A DNA stretch of 8,351 bases, taken from the NCBI GenBank assembly GCA_030038335.1, contig JASHPC010000146.1:1-8351 (forward strand). Reading direction: 5' to 3'. Shown here piece by piece: positions 1-6,170 of this stretch. The translations under genes and the position numbers were made by a program. Numbering within the stretch: position 1 is the first letter of the stretch; every line of letters begins with the position of its first letter. The notes under the pieces were generated by a model, which was given only the letters and a program-made list of their open reading frames with translations, was not told the DNA's origin and did not search any database. Source of the stretch: Vulcanimicrobiota bacterium (GTDB taxonomy: Bacteria; Vulcanimicrobiota; Vulcanimicrobiia; Vulcanimicrobiales; Vulcanimicrobiaceae).

Positions 1-54
1 GTTCCCGGCGCCGGCTTCTCCGCCGCCTTCTCGATCGTGGGGCATCTGCGGTAA
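1..54 (+). CDS. 3' end of an upstream protein (partial), possibly an outer-membrane beta-barrel
   Basis: Frame 1 is open from the window edge and ends at TAA 52-54, giving the last 17 residues VPGAGFSAAFSIVGHLR. The alternating hydrophobic/small pattern resembles a terminal beta strand of an outer-membrane protein, and the next gene, only two bases downstream, is a PiuC/YbiX homologue. In many proteobacteria that family sits beside a TonB-dependent siderophore receptor gene (Fiu or PiuA), so a receptor is a reasonable guess. The fragment is too short to prove it, and it does not end in the terminal aromatic residue typical of such barrels. The 2-base gap suggests co-transcription and translational coupling with the dioxygenase gene. 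Confidence 0.55.
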   Translation, partial: VPGAGFSAAFSIVGHLR

Positions 55-56
55 TC

Positions 57-734
57 ATGCTACTGCGAATTCCAAACGTTCTGAGCGATGAACAAGTCAC
101 GCGAATCTTTCCCACGCTGCTCGCAGCCGAGTGGATCGACGGCAAAGCGACCGCCGGCCGTCAATCCGCGCAAGTGAAGCGGAATATGCAGATTCGCGAA
201 GGCGACCCTGCGGCACGCGCGGCAGGCCAGGAGATCGTCGCGTCGCTGGAGCGCAACGCGCTCTTCGTCTCGGCTGCCTTACCTGCGCGCATCTTTCCGC
301 CGCTCTTCAACCGCTACACTGAAGGCGAGGCCTTCGGAAACCACGTCGATAACGCGATCCGGCGCATCACCGGAACGCCGCAGAGCATACGAACGGATCT
401 CTCGGCAACGCTCTTTCTCACGCCACCCGACGAATACGACGGCGGCGAGCTCGTCATCGAAGACACGTACGGCGTCCATCAGGTGAAGCTGCCGCCCGGT
501 GAAATGATTCTCTATCCTGCGTCGAGCCTGCACCATGTTCTTCCCATCACACGCGGTGCGCGCATCTCTTCGTTCTTCTGGATTCAAAGCATGGTGCGCG
601 ACGACGGAGCGCGGGCGCTCCTCTTCGATCTCGACCTTGCCATTCAGCGCCTCGAATCGTCTCTGCAGCCCGGCGAGACGCTACCCCTCACGAACGTCTA
701 TCACAACCTCCTTCGCCGCTGGGCGGACGGCTGA
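57..734 (+). CDS. PiuC/YbiX-family Fe(II)- and 2-oxoglutarate-dependent dioxygenase (PKHD-type hydroxylase)
   Basis: The 225-residue product matches the usual length (about 225) and layout of the YbiX/PiuC family, cytoplasmic non-haem iron dioxygenases linked to iron and siderophore uptake; the physiological substrate is not established. The double-stranded beta-helix core shows the metal motif H96-x-D98 within FGNHVDNAIR, the distal metal histidine at H159 in YPASSLHHV, and the 2-oxoglutarate-binding arginine at R169 in TRGARISSFFWIQS, a very characteristic family signature. The N-terminal MLLRIPNVLS and the W26-D28 segment also fit. The ATG at 57 follows the upstream TAA by two bases; no strong ribosome-binding site is visible, consistent with coupling. 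An MBL-fold gene follows after 23 bases, probably in the same operon. Known: fold and cofactors. Inferred: an iron-acquisition role. Confidence 0.93.
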   Translation: MLLRIPNVLSDEQVTRIFPTLLAAEWIDGKATAGRQSAQVKRNMQIREGDPAARAAGQEIVASLERNALFVSAALPARIFPPLFNRYTEGEAFGNHVDNAIRRITGTPQSIRTDLSATLFLTPPDEYDGGELVIEDTYGVHQVKLPPGEMILYPASSLHHVLPITRGARISSFFWIQSMVRDDGARALLFDLDLAIQRLESSLQPGETLPLTNVYHNLLRRWADG

Positions 735-757
735 AGCGTAGCCGCGAACAGCGCGGC

Positions 758-1552
758 GTGGCTTCGATTCTCTTTCTCGGCAGCGGCGGCGCGCGGTTCG
801 TCGTTGCTCGTCAACTGCGCGCGTCCGGCGGCATGTGGATGCGATTCGGCGAGACGCAGCTGCACGTCGACCCTGGTCCCGGTGCGCTCGTGAGAGCGCT
901 CTCGCACGTTCCGCCGTGCAATCCGCGCGAGCTCGACGGCATTCTTCTCTCACACAAGCATCTGGACCACTCTGGCGACGTCAACGCAATGATCGAAGCG
1001 ATGACGGCGGGCGGACATCGGCGACGGGGTGCGGTGCTCGCGCCTCGCGACGCGCTCGAGGGCGAACCCGTGGTTCTCCCGTACGCGCAAGCCTTCCCAG
1101 AGCGCGTCGTGTCGCTCGAGCCTAGCTCCGGGCCGTACCGAGTCGGAACCGTCGAAGTCCGCACGTCCGTTGCGCACGTTCACGCGGCGAGCACGTACGG
1201 TTTCCATTTTGCATGCAACGGTCTTCGCGTCGCATATCTTCCTTGCGGACGCTATTTCGACGGTTTAGCGGCGGACTACGCGAAACACGCCCCGCACGTG
1301 CTCGTCATCAACGTGCTGCGCTACCGCGACACGATGGACGTCGATCATCTCACGTGGGACCACGCGCAACGGATCGTCGCAGACGTGCGTCCGAAAGTCG
1401 TCATCTTCCAGCACTTCGGCACGAAGATGCTCGAGCGCGACCCCGCGCTGCTCGCGCAAGAGACGGAAGACCGTCTAGGGTTGCGCGCGATCGCAGCGGA
1501 CGACGGGCTTGCGGTCGACCTCGACCTCGAGGTCGCGGCATCCGCGGGATGA
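758..1552 (+). CDS. Metallo-beta-lactamase-fold hydrolase
   Basis: A 264-residue cytoplasmic protein of the MBL superfamily, closest in pattern to RNase Z/phosphodiesterase-like members. Visible motifs: an opening beta strand ILFLGSGG (4-11), the metal motif H66-K-H68-L-D70-H71 in LLSHKHLDHSG, a third-site histidine at H140 or H142 (VAHVHAAST), H197 in DVDHLTWDHA, and the final H219 in VVIFQHFGTKML. The position usually held by a bridging Asp (YxSDTxYF in relatives) reads YLPCGRYF, so C163 replaces it. The substrate cannot be told. The GTG start at 758 is chosen because the protein then begins at the first beta strand; the frame is open upstream and no ribosome-binding site is evident, so the start could be slightly different. 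It follows the dioxygenase gene by 23 bases. Its last 152 bases overlap the tail of the convergent kinase frame. Confidence 0.87.
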   Translation: MASILFLGSGGARFVVARQLRASGGMWMRFGETQLHVDPGPGALVRALSHVPPCNPRELDGILLSHKHLDHSGDVNAMIEAMTAGGHRRRGAVLAPRDALEGEPVVLPYAQAFPERVVSLEPSSGPYRVGTVEVRTSVAHVHAASTYGFHFACNGLRVAYLPCGRYFDGLAADYAKHAPHVLVINVLRYRDTMDVDHLTWDHAQRIVADVRPKVVIFQHFGTKMLERDPALLAQETEDRLGLRAIAADDGLAVDLDLEVAASAG

Positions 1553-3911
1553 AAAGCGCTCGCGGAATCATCTCCGGGAGCGGCATGCGCGAAAGCACCG
1601 CCGGGTGATTCTCGAGCCGGCCTTCGTAGATTCCGATTGCGCCGTTTGCAATCGCGGTCACGAATGGTCCACCTCCGTTGACACGAGCGGTGACGCTGTC
1701 GGCGCGGTGTTCTATGACGGTATCCCTCGAAAGACCGAGCGCAACGTCGTGCGTCATGCTGCGCGCGTTGATCGTAGCGCTTCCCGACGCCACACCAATC
1801 GCGATCGAGCCGGAAGAGGTTGAAAAATACGCCGGGCCTTCGGTGAACGTGCCGTCGTCGAAGAGAATCGGGCCGCGCGCGGTCGTCACTTCAATCTCGC
1901 CGACGTTGCAGCCTTCGAAGAAAATTCCGCCGATCGCGGTGCGTGCGCGAACGCGCTCGAAGTTTGAATCGACGGAGACGATGTGTCCCGCAACCACCTG
2001 CGCGTACGCCGTGCCGGTTACGTGGTGCAGCGTTATGGCTCCGCGGCGAACGTGCCCGACGAACGTTCCTTGAAAGCGCTCCACCGTCATCGATCCGTTG
2101 CCGACGCGCGCGATGATTACCGCCGTGTTCTGCGGTACGGTCACGACCGCGCTCGACGTGCTCGTTATGGAAACGGCATCGTGCGGACCCGGCGGAAGGC
2201 TGGGAAGCGAGAACGTCTCGGCCCCGAGTGCGGCTTGTCCCTGGGGCGTCGCGACGGTCACCGCCCAGGAGACGAACTCCGATGGCACTTGGGCGCCCGC
2301 TTCGCTTGGCGCGTAATGCTTCCAGTGCACACCGGCGCCGCCGGGCGTGAGACGCACCTCCGGGCGATTCCAGACGCGAACGGAGAGCGTGCCGCTTGAC
2401 ACCGCAACGTTCACGATGGGACTCGTGGATGTTGGGATGTCGTCGGCGCGCGCGACGCCGTGAAGCATTCCTCCGAAAAGTATGACGCAGAGCGCGAGCA
2501 ACGGGATCGTAACGCGGAAGAGGCTGCCCTTGCCTTTGGAAATGCGTTCCGCGCCGACGCTTCCGCCGTGGACGCGCGCGATCGAGCGCACGATCGCGAG
2601 TCCAAGGCCCGTGCCTGGAACGCTTCGCGAGCGCGAGCGATCGGCGCGGTAGAAGCGCTCGAAGATGCGCGCGAGCTCGCTCTCGTCGATGCCAGGACCG
2701 GTGTCGCGAACCTCGATCCAACCGGTTCCGTTCTCGCTGCCGACGCTCACGTCAACGGAACCCGAATCGGTGAACTTGATTGCGTTATCGACGAGATTGC
2801 CGATCATCTGACGTATCAAATGCGCGTCGGCAAGTACGATCGCCGAGTCACTCGCCTGGACGAAGTTCAAATCCAGGCCCTTCTCTCGCGCGCGAGGAGA
2901 GGCGTAACGGACGGCCTCTCGCGCCTCTTCGATGAGCGAGACGGGCTCCTTGGGAATCTCGTCGCCTCTGTCGGCTCGCGCGAGCGTGAGCATCCCTTCG
3001 ACCATCTCCCCGACGGACGAGCTCTCGTGAGCGATCGTTTCGATGCTCTCGCGGCGCAGCTGCTCGTGGCGGTCTGCCCAGCGAAGAAGCATCTGCGCGT
3101 TCGCGTTGATCGACGTTAGCGGCGTCTTCAACTCGTGCGACGCGTCGGAGATGAACTGCCGCTCGCGCGAGAACGAGGCTTCGAGTCGCGCGAGCAGGTC
3201 GTCGAATGACTGTGCCAGGCGGCCGATCTCGTCGCCGCGCGGCCACGAGAGCCGGCGATCGAGGCGTTCGAAGCCGATCTCACGCATCGCGCGTGACAGC
3301 TCGTTGATTGGGTTTATCGCCTGTGCGGCGAGCATGATAGAGAGAATGATGACGGCTGCGATCGCGATGACGAGCACCGTGATGACGGTACGGCGCGCTT
3401 CGTCGATCGCGCGCGAAACGGTCGCAAGCGACTGCGCCACCTGCACGACCGCTTCGGTATTGCCGAAGTGCACGAAGCGCGCTTCGACGAGCGCCGTCTC
3501 TCCGCGGACCACCGCGTTGTGCACGACCAGCGGATGCTCGACGCTCGCGCCCGAGGGAGGGATGCGGCCAGAGCCGAGGTTCGTCGACTTCACCATCGGA
3601 TATCCGAGCGGCGTGTCGATCTCGATCGACGTCTCTGGAGTCGCCCAGTAGAGCAGATTGTCGCTGTTGAGAAGCACCTGCAGCGGCGGCGTATTCGCTG
3701 CGACGTCCTGAAGAATCGTCGGGCCGCCGGACGGATTGGCAACTTCGATCACCTGCGACATCGTCGCGTCGGCACGCTCGCGCGCTTGCGCGTAGATGAT
3801 GCCGCCGAAGCGCCAGACGAGGATAGCGCTCGTCATCGCAAGCGCCGTGACGAGCAGCGCCGCGTACCAAATCGCGATTTTCCACTTGAGGCTAAGGGAG
3901 GGAAGCTTCAA
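1401..3911 (-). CDS. Sensor histidine kinase with an unusual C-terminal membrane segment and exported adhesin-like domain
   Basis: An 836-residue frame, far longer than a normal kinase of this type (about 450-480). Order of parts: TM1 about 10-34; a sensor loop about 35-173; TM2 about 174-198; HAMP about 195-248; HisKA with phospho-acceptor H259 in SDASHELKTPLT; HATPase_c with N-box N372/N376 (GNLVDNAIKF), G1 D403-G405-G407, F-box FERFYRAD and G2 GTGLGLAI (433-440). The kinase should end near VTIP470. The frame then continues into LLALCVILFGGMLHGVARAD (471-490), a hydrophobic segment resembling a signal peptide or third TM, and beta-rich DUF4097-like sequence (about 495-781). Residues from about 787 overlap the convergent MBL gene and are Arg/Ala-rich, probably not conserved. 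The start is TTG at 3911, overlapping the response-regulator TGA as TTGA, so the pair is coupled. Kinase identity is certain; whether the product is one fused protein is open. Confidence 0.85.
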   Translation of the reverse strand: MKLPSLSLKWKIAIWYAALLVTALAMTSAILVWRFGGIIYAQARERADATMSQVIEVANPSGGPTILQDVAANTPPLQVLLNSDNLLYWATPETSIEIDTPLGYPMVKSTNLGSGRIPPSGASVEHPLVVHNAVVRGETALVEARFVHFGNTEAVVQVAQSLATVSRAIDEARRTVITVLVIAIAAVIILSIMLAAQAINPINELSRAMREIGFERLDRRLSWPRGDEIGRLAQSFDDLLARLEASFSRERQFISDASHELKTPLTSINANAQMLLRWADRHEQLRRESIETIAHESSSVGEMVEGMLTLARADRGDEIPKEPVSLIEEAREAVRYASPRAREKGLDLNFVQASDSAIVLADAHLIRQMIGNLVDNAIKFTDSGSVDVSVGSENGTGWIEVRDTGPGIDESELARIFERFYRADRSRSRSVPGTGLGLAIVRSIARVHGGSVGAERISKGKGSLFRVTIPLLALCVILFGGMLHGVARADDIPTSTSPIVNVAVSSGTLSVRVWNRPEVRLTPGGAGVHWKHYAPSEAGAQVPSEFVSWAVTVATPQGQAALGAETFSLPSLPPGPHDAVSITSTSSAVVTVPQNTAVIIARVGNGSMTVERFQGTFVGHVRRGAITLHHVTGTAYAQVVAGHIVSVDSNFERVRARTAIGGIFFEGCNVGEIEVTTARGPILFDDGTFTEGPAYFSTSSGSIAIGVASGSATINARSMTHDVALGLSRDTVIEHRADSVTARVNGGGPFVTAIANGAIGIYEGRLENHPAVLSRMPLPEMIPRALFIPRMPRPRGRGRPQARRPLRSRATLDGLPSLARAARGRARASSCRSAGR
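1569..2501 (-). other. Exported DUF4097/Toastrack-like adhesin module fused in frame to the kinase
   Basis: This marks residues 471-781 of the kinase frame. It opens with about 17 hydrophobic residues followed by GVARADD, an Ala-x-Ala-like signal peptidase context, then about 290 residues of Gly/Ser/Thr/Val-rich sequence with repeating short strands and turns, for example GSMTVERFQG, GHIVSVDSN, TAIGGIFFEG, ARGPILFDD, STSSGSIAIG and SGSATINARS. That periodic pattern, with turns about every 20 residues, is typical of DUF4097-type putative adhesins and related Toastrack folds, which are known to accompany envelope-stress two-component systems. A TTG at 2501 could start a separate secreted protein, but its n-region would lack a positive charge and no Shine-Dalgarno sequence sits upstream. 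An ATG at 2468 directly abuts GGAGGA, too close for normal initiation. A membrane-anchored fusion and a former neighbour gene are both possible. Confidence 0.55.
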
Positions 3912-4585
3912 TCTTTGATCGTGTAGCCGACGCCTCGCACCGTCGAGATCAGCTTGTCCTCGTGTCCGTCGTCGATTTTTCCGCGCAGGTAACGGATGTA
4001 CACGTCGATGAGATTCGAGTCGCCAAGGAAGTCGCTCCCCCAGACGCCGTTGAACAGCTCGTCGCGCGTGTGCACCTTATTCCGGTGAAGCAGCAGGTAC
4101 TCGAGAAGCGCGTACTCTTTTGCGGTCAGCGAGACGAGCTTGCCCGAACGCTTCACTTCGTGCCGGTCGCGATCCATGACGAGATCGCGGAACTCGATGA
4201 CGTTCGACTGCGGCTCTCGCTCCCGTAAGCGTGCGCGGACGCGCGCGAGGAGCTCGTCGGTGGAGAAGGGTTTCGTCAGATAGTCGTCCGCGCCGAGATC
4301 GAGACCGGCGACGCGGTCCGCGATCGTCTCGCGCGCGGTGAGCATGATGATGGGAACGGTGCTCTTCGCGCGAATGCGCTTGCAGACCTCAAAGCCGTCC
4401 ATGCGCGGGAGCATGAGATCGAGAACGACGAGGTCCGGTTCCTTGAGCGCCCTTTCCAGGCCGGTGAAGCCGTCCGTAGCGAGTTCGACGCGATATCCTT
4501 CGTGCTCGAGTTCGAGCTGCAAGACGCGGCCGATCGCCGGATCGTCTTCGACGACCAGGACGGTCCGGGGCTGTGCGTTCTCCAT
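3908..4585 (-). CDS. OmpR/PhoB-family response regulator
   Basis: A 225-residue transcription factor, the cognate partner of the adjacent kinase. The receiver domain (about 7-120) has the acidic pocket E13-D14-D15, phospho-acceptor D56 in LVVLDLMLPRMDGF, T83 in IIMLTARE and K105 in DYLTKPFS. The winged-helix DNA-binding domain (about 128-224) has the family pattern LTAKEYALLEYLL, the recognition-helix segment NLIDVYIRYLRGKI and the terminal ISTVRGVGYTIKD. The ATG at 4585 is chosen because it gives the normal N-terminus MENAQPRTVLVVEDD and begins 10 bases after the stop of the preceding gene. In-frame ATGs at 4609 and 4636 would add up to 17 residues overlapping that gene and have poorly spaced ribosome-binding sites. 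Its TGA overlaps the kinase TTG start, so both proteins are probably made in a fixed ratio. Confidence 0.96.
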   Translation of the reverse strand: MENAQPRTVLVVEDDPAIGRVLQLELEHEGYRVELATDGFTGLERALKEPDLVVLDLMLPRMDGFEVCKRIRAKSTVPIIMLTARETIADRVAGLDLGADDYLTKPFSTDELLARVRARLREREPQSNVIEFRDLVMDRDRHEVKRSGKLVSLTAKEYALLEYLLLHRNKVHTRDELFNGVWGSDFLGDSNLIDVYIRYLRGKIDDGHEDKLISTVRGVGYTIKD

Positions 4586-4595
4586 AGCCGTATCT

Positions 4596-4943
4596 CTACG
4601 GCCTGGCATGTCCTTTCGCCCGCCGAGCCAGCGCACGCGAAGGTTGCGCTGAGGTGAAAAATTCGAGCCAGAACGTCACTGCGGCGCCCGCTGCGAGCCA
4701 CAGCAGCGTCGTGACGTTCGAGAACGCGGACGCGATCGCGCTGCCGATGACCGGACCCATGCCGACGAGAAGCCAAAGCACGACGCCGACGACGCTGGCA
4801 ACGGCAACGATCTCGCCTATGCTGAACGGCGGCGCAGCTCGATACGCAGTGCGAGCGAGAATCGACGCGCGCAGATCCGGAGGCGGCTCCTCGAGAGGTT
4901 GCGAGCAGAGTGCTCGGTCTAGGGCGTCGTCATCGAGCTTCAT
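4596..4943 (-). CDS. Small two-helix membrane protein, probable anti-sigma factor
   Basis: A 115-residue protein with a short cytoplasmic N-terminus, two predicted membrane helices (about 43-68, IVAVASVVGVVLWLLV, and about 77-96, LLWLAAGAAVTFWLEFF) and a basic tail ARRAKGHARP. The N-terminal stretch LDRALCSQPLEEPPPDLRAS resembles the leading helix and Pro-Pro-Asp-Leu linker seen in many short anti-sigma factors. The HxxxCxxC zinc motif of the ZAS class is absent; there is one Cys, C13. Its ATG lies 14 bases inside the sigma factor gene, the classical arrangement for a sigma/anti-sigma pair, and it precedes the response-regulator gene by 10 bases. The role is inferred from position, size and topology rather than from a clear domain match; a DUF-type membrane protein with another function is the alternative. 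Confidence 0.7.
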   Translation of the reverse strand: MKLDDDALDRALCSQPLEEPPPDLRASILARTAYRAAPPFSIGEIVAVASVVGVVLWLLVGMGPVIGSAIASAFSNVTTLLWLAAGAAVTFWLEFFTSAQPSRALARRAKGHARP

Positions 4944-5493
4944 TCATGGATCTCCCGAGCAGTCGCCTCAACTGCTCCTTGGCGCGAAACAGGTGAGTCT
5001 TCACCGTACCCATGGGCAGTCCCAGCACGCGCGCGATTTCGTCGTACTGCTTGCCTTGGAGGTGGTAGAGGGTAACCACGACGCGGTATTTCTCCGGCAG
5101 CTGCGCGATGGCATCGCGAAGACGTTCGGCTTCGTCGAGAGCGATGACGCAATGTTCGGGTCCGGGAGTCGAGTCAGCGCGCTCGGGCAGCTCTTCTCCG
5201 GAGAATCGTTTGCGCCGATTGAGGCGGTCGCAGCACGCGTGATAGGCGATCGAAAAAAGCCACGTCGAGAACTTCGCGTCCGGCCGAAACGTGCGCAGCG
5301 AGCGATATGCTTTGAAGAACGTCTCTTGAGCGACGTCGCGCGCTTCCTCTGCGTCCCGAAGAGTGCGATAGGCGAGGTGGTAGACCGGCCGGTCGTACCG
5401 GCGCACGAGCGCGGCAAAAGCCTCACCGTCCCCGGCGATGGCGGACGCGACGAGGGCGCCGTCGTCGGGGCCGAAGGTCAATCGGGCGTCCAC
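4930..5493 (-). CDS. ECF-family RNA polymerase sigma factor
   Basis: Region 2 contains the expected pattern GDGEAFAALVRRYDRPVYHL, then DAEEARDVAQETFFKAYRSL and FSTWLFSIAYHACCDRLNRR; region 4 contains LPEKYRVVVTLYHLQGKQYD followed by the helix-turn-helix EIARVLGLPMGTVKTHLFRAK and a final RRLL. It directs RNA polymerase to an unknown regulon. The frame is open back to a TTG at 5595, but residues encoded before about 5493 are not sigma-like. The GTG at 5493 (MDARLTFGPDDGALVASA) gives 187 residues and a normal spacing to region 2. The GTG at 5514 and TTG at 5481 are alternatives, and none has a convincing Shine-Dalgarno sequence. The stop overlaps the downstream membrane protein gene. It is the first gene of the leftward operon, so it may transcribe its own operon and thereby the two-component system. 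Confidence 0.92.
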   Translation of the reverse strand: MDARLTFGPDDGALVASAIAGDGEAFAALVRRYDRPVYHLAYRTLRDAEEARDVAQETFFKAYRSLRTFRPDAKFSTWLFSIAYHACCDRLNRRKRFSGEELPERADSTPGPEHCVIALDEAERLRDAIAQLPEKYRVVVTLYHLQGKQYDEIARVLGLPMGTVKTHLFRAKEQLRRLLGRSMNEAR

Positions 5494-5522
5494 GCGCTGC
5501 AGTAGTGCCGCCACAAGCCTTG

Positions 5523-5548
5523 TACGGTTCCCTCCAAGGCCTTGTTTC
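5523..5548 (-). promoter_or_regulatory. Possible ECF-type promoter ahead of the sigma operon
   Basis: Read on the minus strand, GAAAC (complement of 5544-5548) is followed after 17 bases by CGTA (complement of 5523-5526). This resembles the GGAAC/GAAAC -35 and CGT-containing -10 elements of many ECF promoters. Transcription would begin near 5516, leaving a short leader before the GTG at 5493. Autoregulation by the sigma factor would be normal for this family. The match is short and could be chance. Confidence 0.25.
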
Positions 5549-5565
5549 GGTCCGAGGGCGAAACA
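5543..5565. repeat. Inverted repeat in the divergent promoter region
   Basis: TGTTTCG (5543-5549) and CGAAACA (5559-5565) are perfect 7-base inverted arms separated by 9 bases. The repeat lies between the leftward sigma operon and the rightward membrane protein gene, and its left arm contains the possible -35 element of the sigma promoter. The dyad size fits a dimeric regulator's operator, or two divergent GAAAC-type -35 elements facing each other. No protein is assigned to it. Confidence 0.4.
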
Positions 5566-5615
5566 TGTCCCGCTGACCGGGAGTATCCCTCGCAAGGAGC
5601 CCGCAGAGACGTTAG

Positions 5616-6122
5616 ATGGATCAAGTCATGTTTTGGCCGTTCGCGACTGCCATGGTCGCGATCGCAGCGCTCGTAGGCCTGCCGATCCTTACGTGGATTC
5701 TCTTTCGCTTGCTCGCGCATCGCGAGCGAATGGAGATGATCCGCCGCGGATATGCGACGTCGCCACCGACCTATCCTAAAAGAGAAGTCGAGCGCGGACT
5801 CCGCTACGCGTACGAGCCCGACAACGTTGCCGACGTCCAGTTGCGTCGCGGCGTCACCACGAGCTTCATCGGTTTTGCTTTGCTTGTCGGTCTCTCGTTC
5901 ATCGGATTTCACGACGACGAGTTCGTTCTCGGTCCATGGCTACTCGGCGGTCTCGTGCCGCTCTTCGCAGGCCTGGCGCAAGTCGTGAACGCGTTGCTCA
6001 ACGGCGCGCATTTCGGTACGGCAGGCAATCGCTTTGGCCCGCGAGCCGCGGACCAGGGAGGACCGCCGACGCTCATCGTGCCGCAAACTGAGAGCGAGAG
6101 TGAGAAGAGGCCGCCGGTGTAA
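5616..6122 (+). CDS. Integral membrane protein, DUF6249-like
   Basis: A 168-residue hypothetical protein. A first membrane helix (about 9-33, VAIAALVGLPILTWILFRLL) is followed at once by the charged motif HRERMEMIRRG (35-45), a signature seen in many small membrane proteins of the DUF6249 type. A soluble segment of about 35 residues leads to two more helices (about 80-98, FIGFALLVGLSFIGF, and about 103-126, FVLGPWLLGGLVPLFAGL) and a disordered, charged C-terminus ending ESESEKRPPV. The function is unknown. It is divergent from the sigma factor operon and shares the short intergenic region with it, so it may be a target of that sigma factor, but this is inference. The ATG at 5616 is used; a second ATG at 5628 would remove four residues. 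AAGGAG at 5594-5599 is 16 bases upstream, rather far for a ribosome-binding site. Confidence 0.78.
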   Translation: MDQVMFWPFATAMVAIAALVGLPILTWILFRLLAHRERMEMIRRGYATSPPTYPKREVERGLRYAYEPDNVADVQLRRGVTTSFIGFALLVGLSFIGFHDDEFVLGPWLLGGLVPLFAGLAQVVNALLNGAHFGTAGNRFGPRAADQGGPPTLIVPQTESESEKRPPV

Positions 6123-6134
6123 CCGGCGGCCTTT
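6109..6134 (+). terminator. Intrinsic terminator over the stop codon of the membrane protein gene
   Basis: A perfect 10-base-pair GC-rich stem, GGCCGCCGGT (6109-6118) and ACCGGCGGCC (6122-6131), with a 3-base loop, is followed by TTTCTCTTC. The TAA stop (6120-6122) lies in the loop and the first base of the right arm, so the hairpin includes the last codons. The T tract is short. On the other strand the same stem is followed by pyrimidine-rich sequence and could also end the leftward small gene. Confidence 0.85.
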
Positions 6135-6170
6135 CTCTTCGATGCCGAGGGAGGATGAAGACGATGCGTT

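Noticed and set aside
1522..1535. A 14-base perfect palindrome CGACCTCGAGGTCG near the MBL stop
   Set aside because: It falls in the repetitive codons for Asp-Leu-Asp-Leu-Glu-Val, has no loop or T tract, and is easily produced by codon bias; not convincing as a terminator or operator.
1891..2721. A 276-codon minus-strand frame overlapping the kinase in another frame
   Set aside because: Arg/His-rich low-complexity product typical of an out-of-frame reading; the kinase and adhesin-like sequence in the other frame are clearly protein-like.
2460..3119. A 219-codon plus-strand open frame opposite the kinase domains
   Set aside because: It is antisense to the strongly conserved HisKA/HATPase region; its product is Ala/Arg/Asp-rich with no recognisable family and is explained by the codon bias of the real gene.
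4586..4636. A response regulator starting at ATG 4636 or 4609
   Set aside because: These starts overlap the anti-sigma gene and add a basic tail not seen in the family; AAAGGA before ATG 4609 is only one base away, too close to act as its ribosome-binding site.
5494..5595. A longer sigma factor starting at TTG 5595
   Set aside because: The added 34 residues have no sigma-factor character and would cover the apparent promoter; GTG 5493 is the more usual N-terminus.
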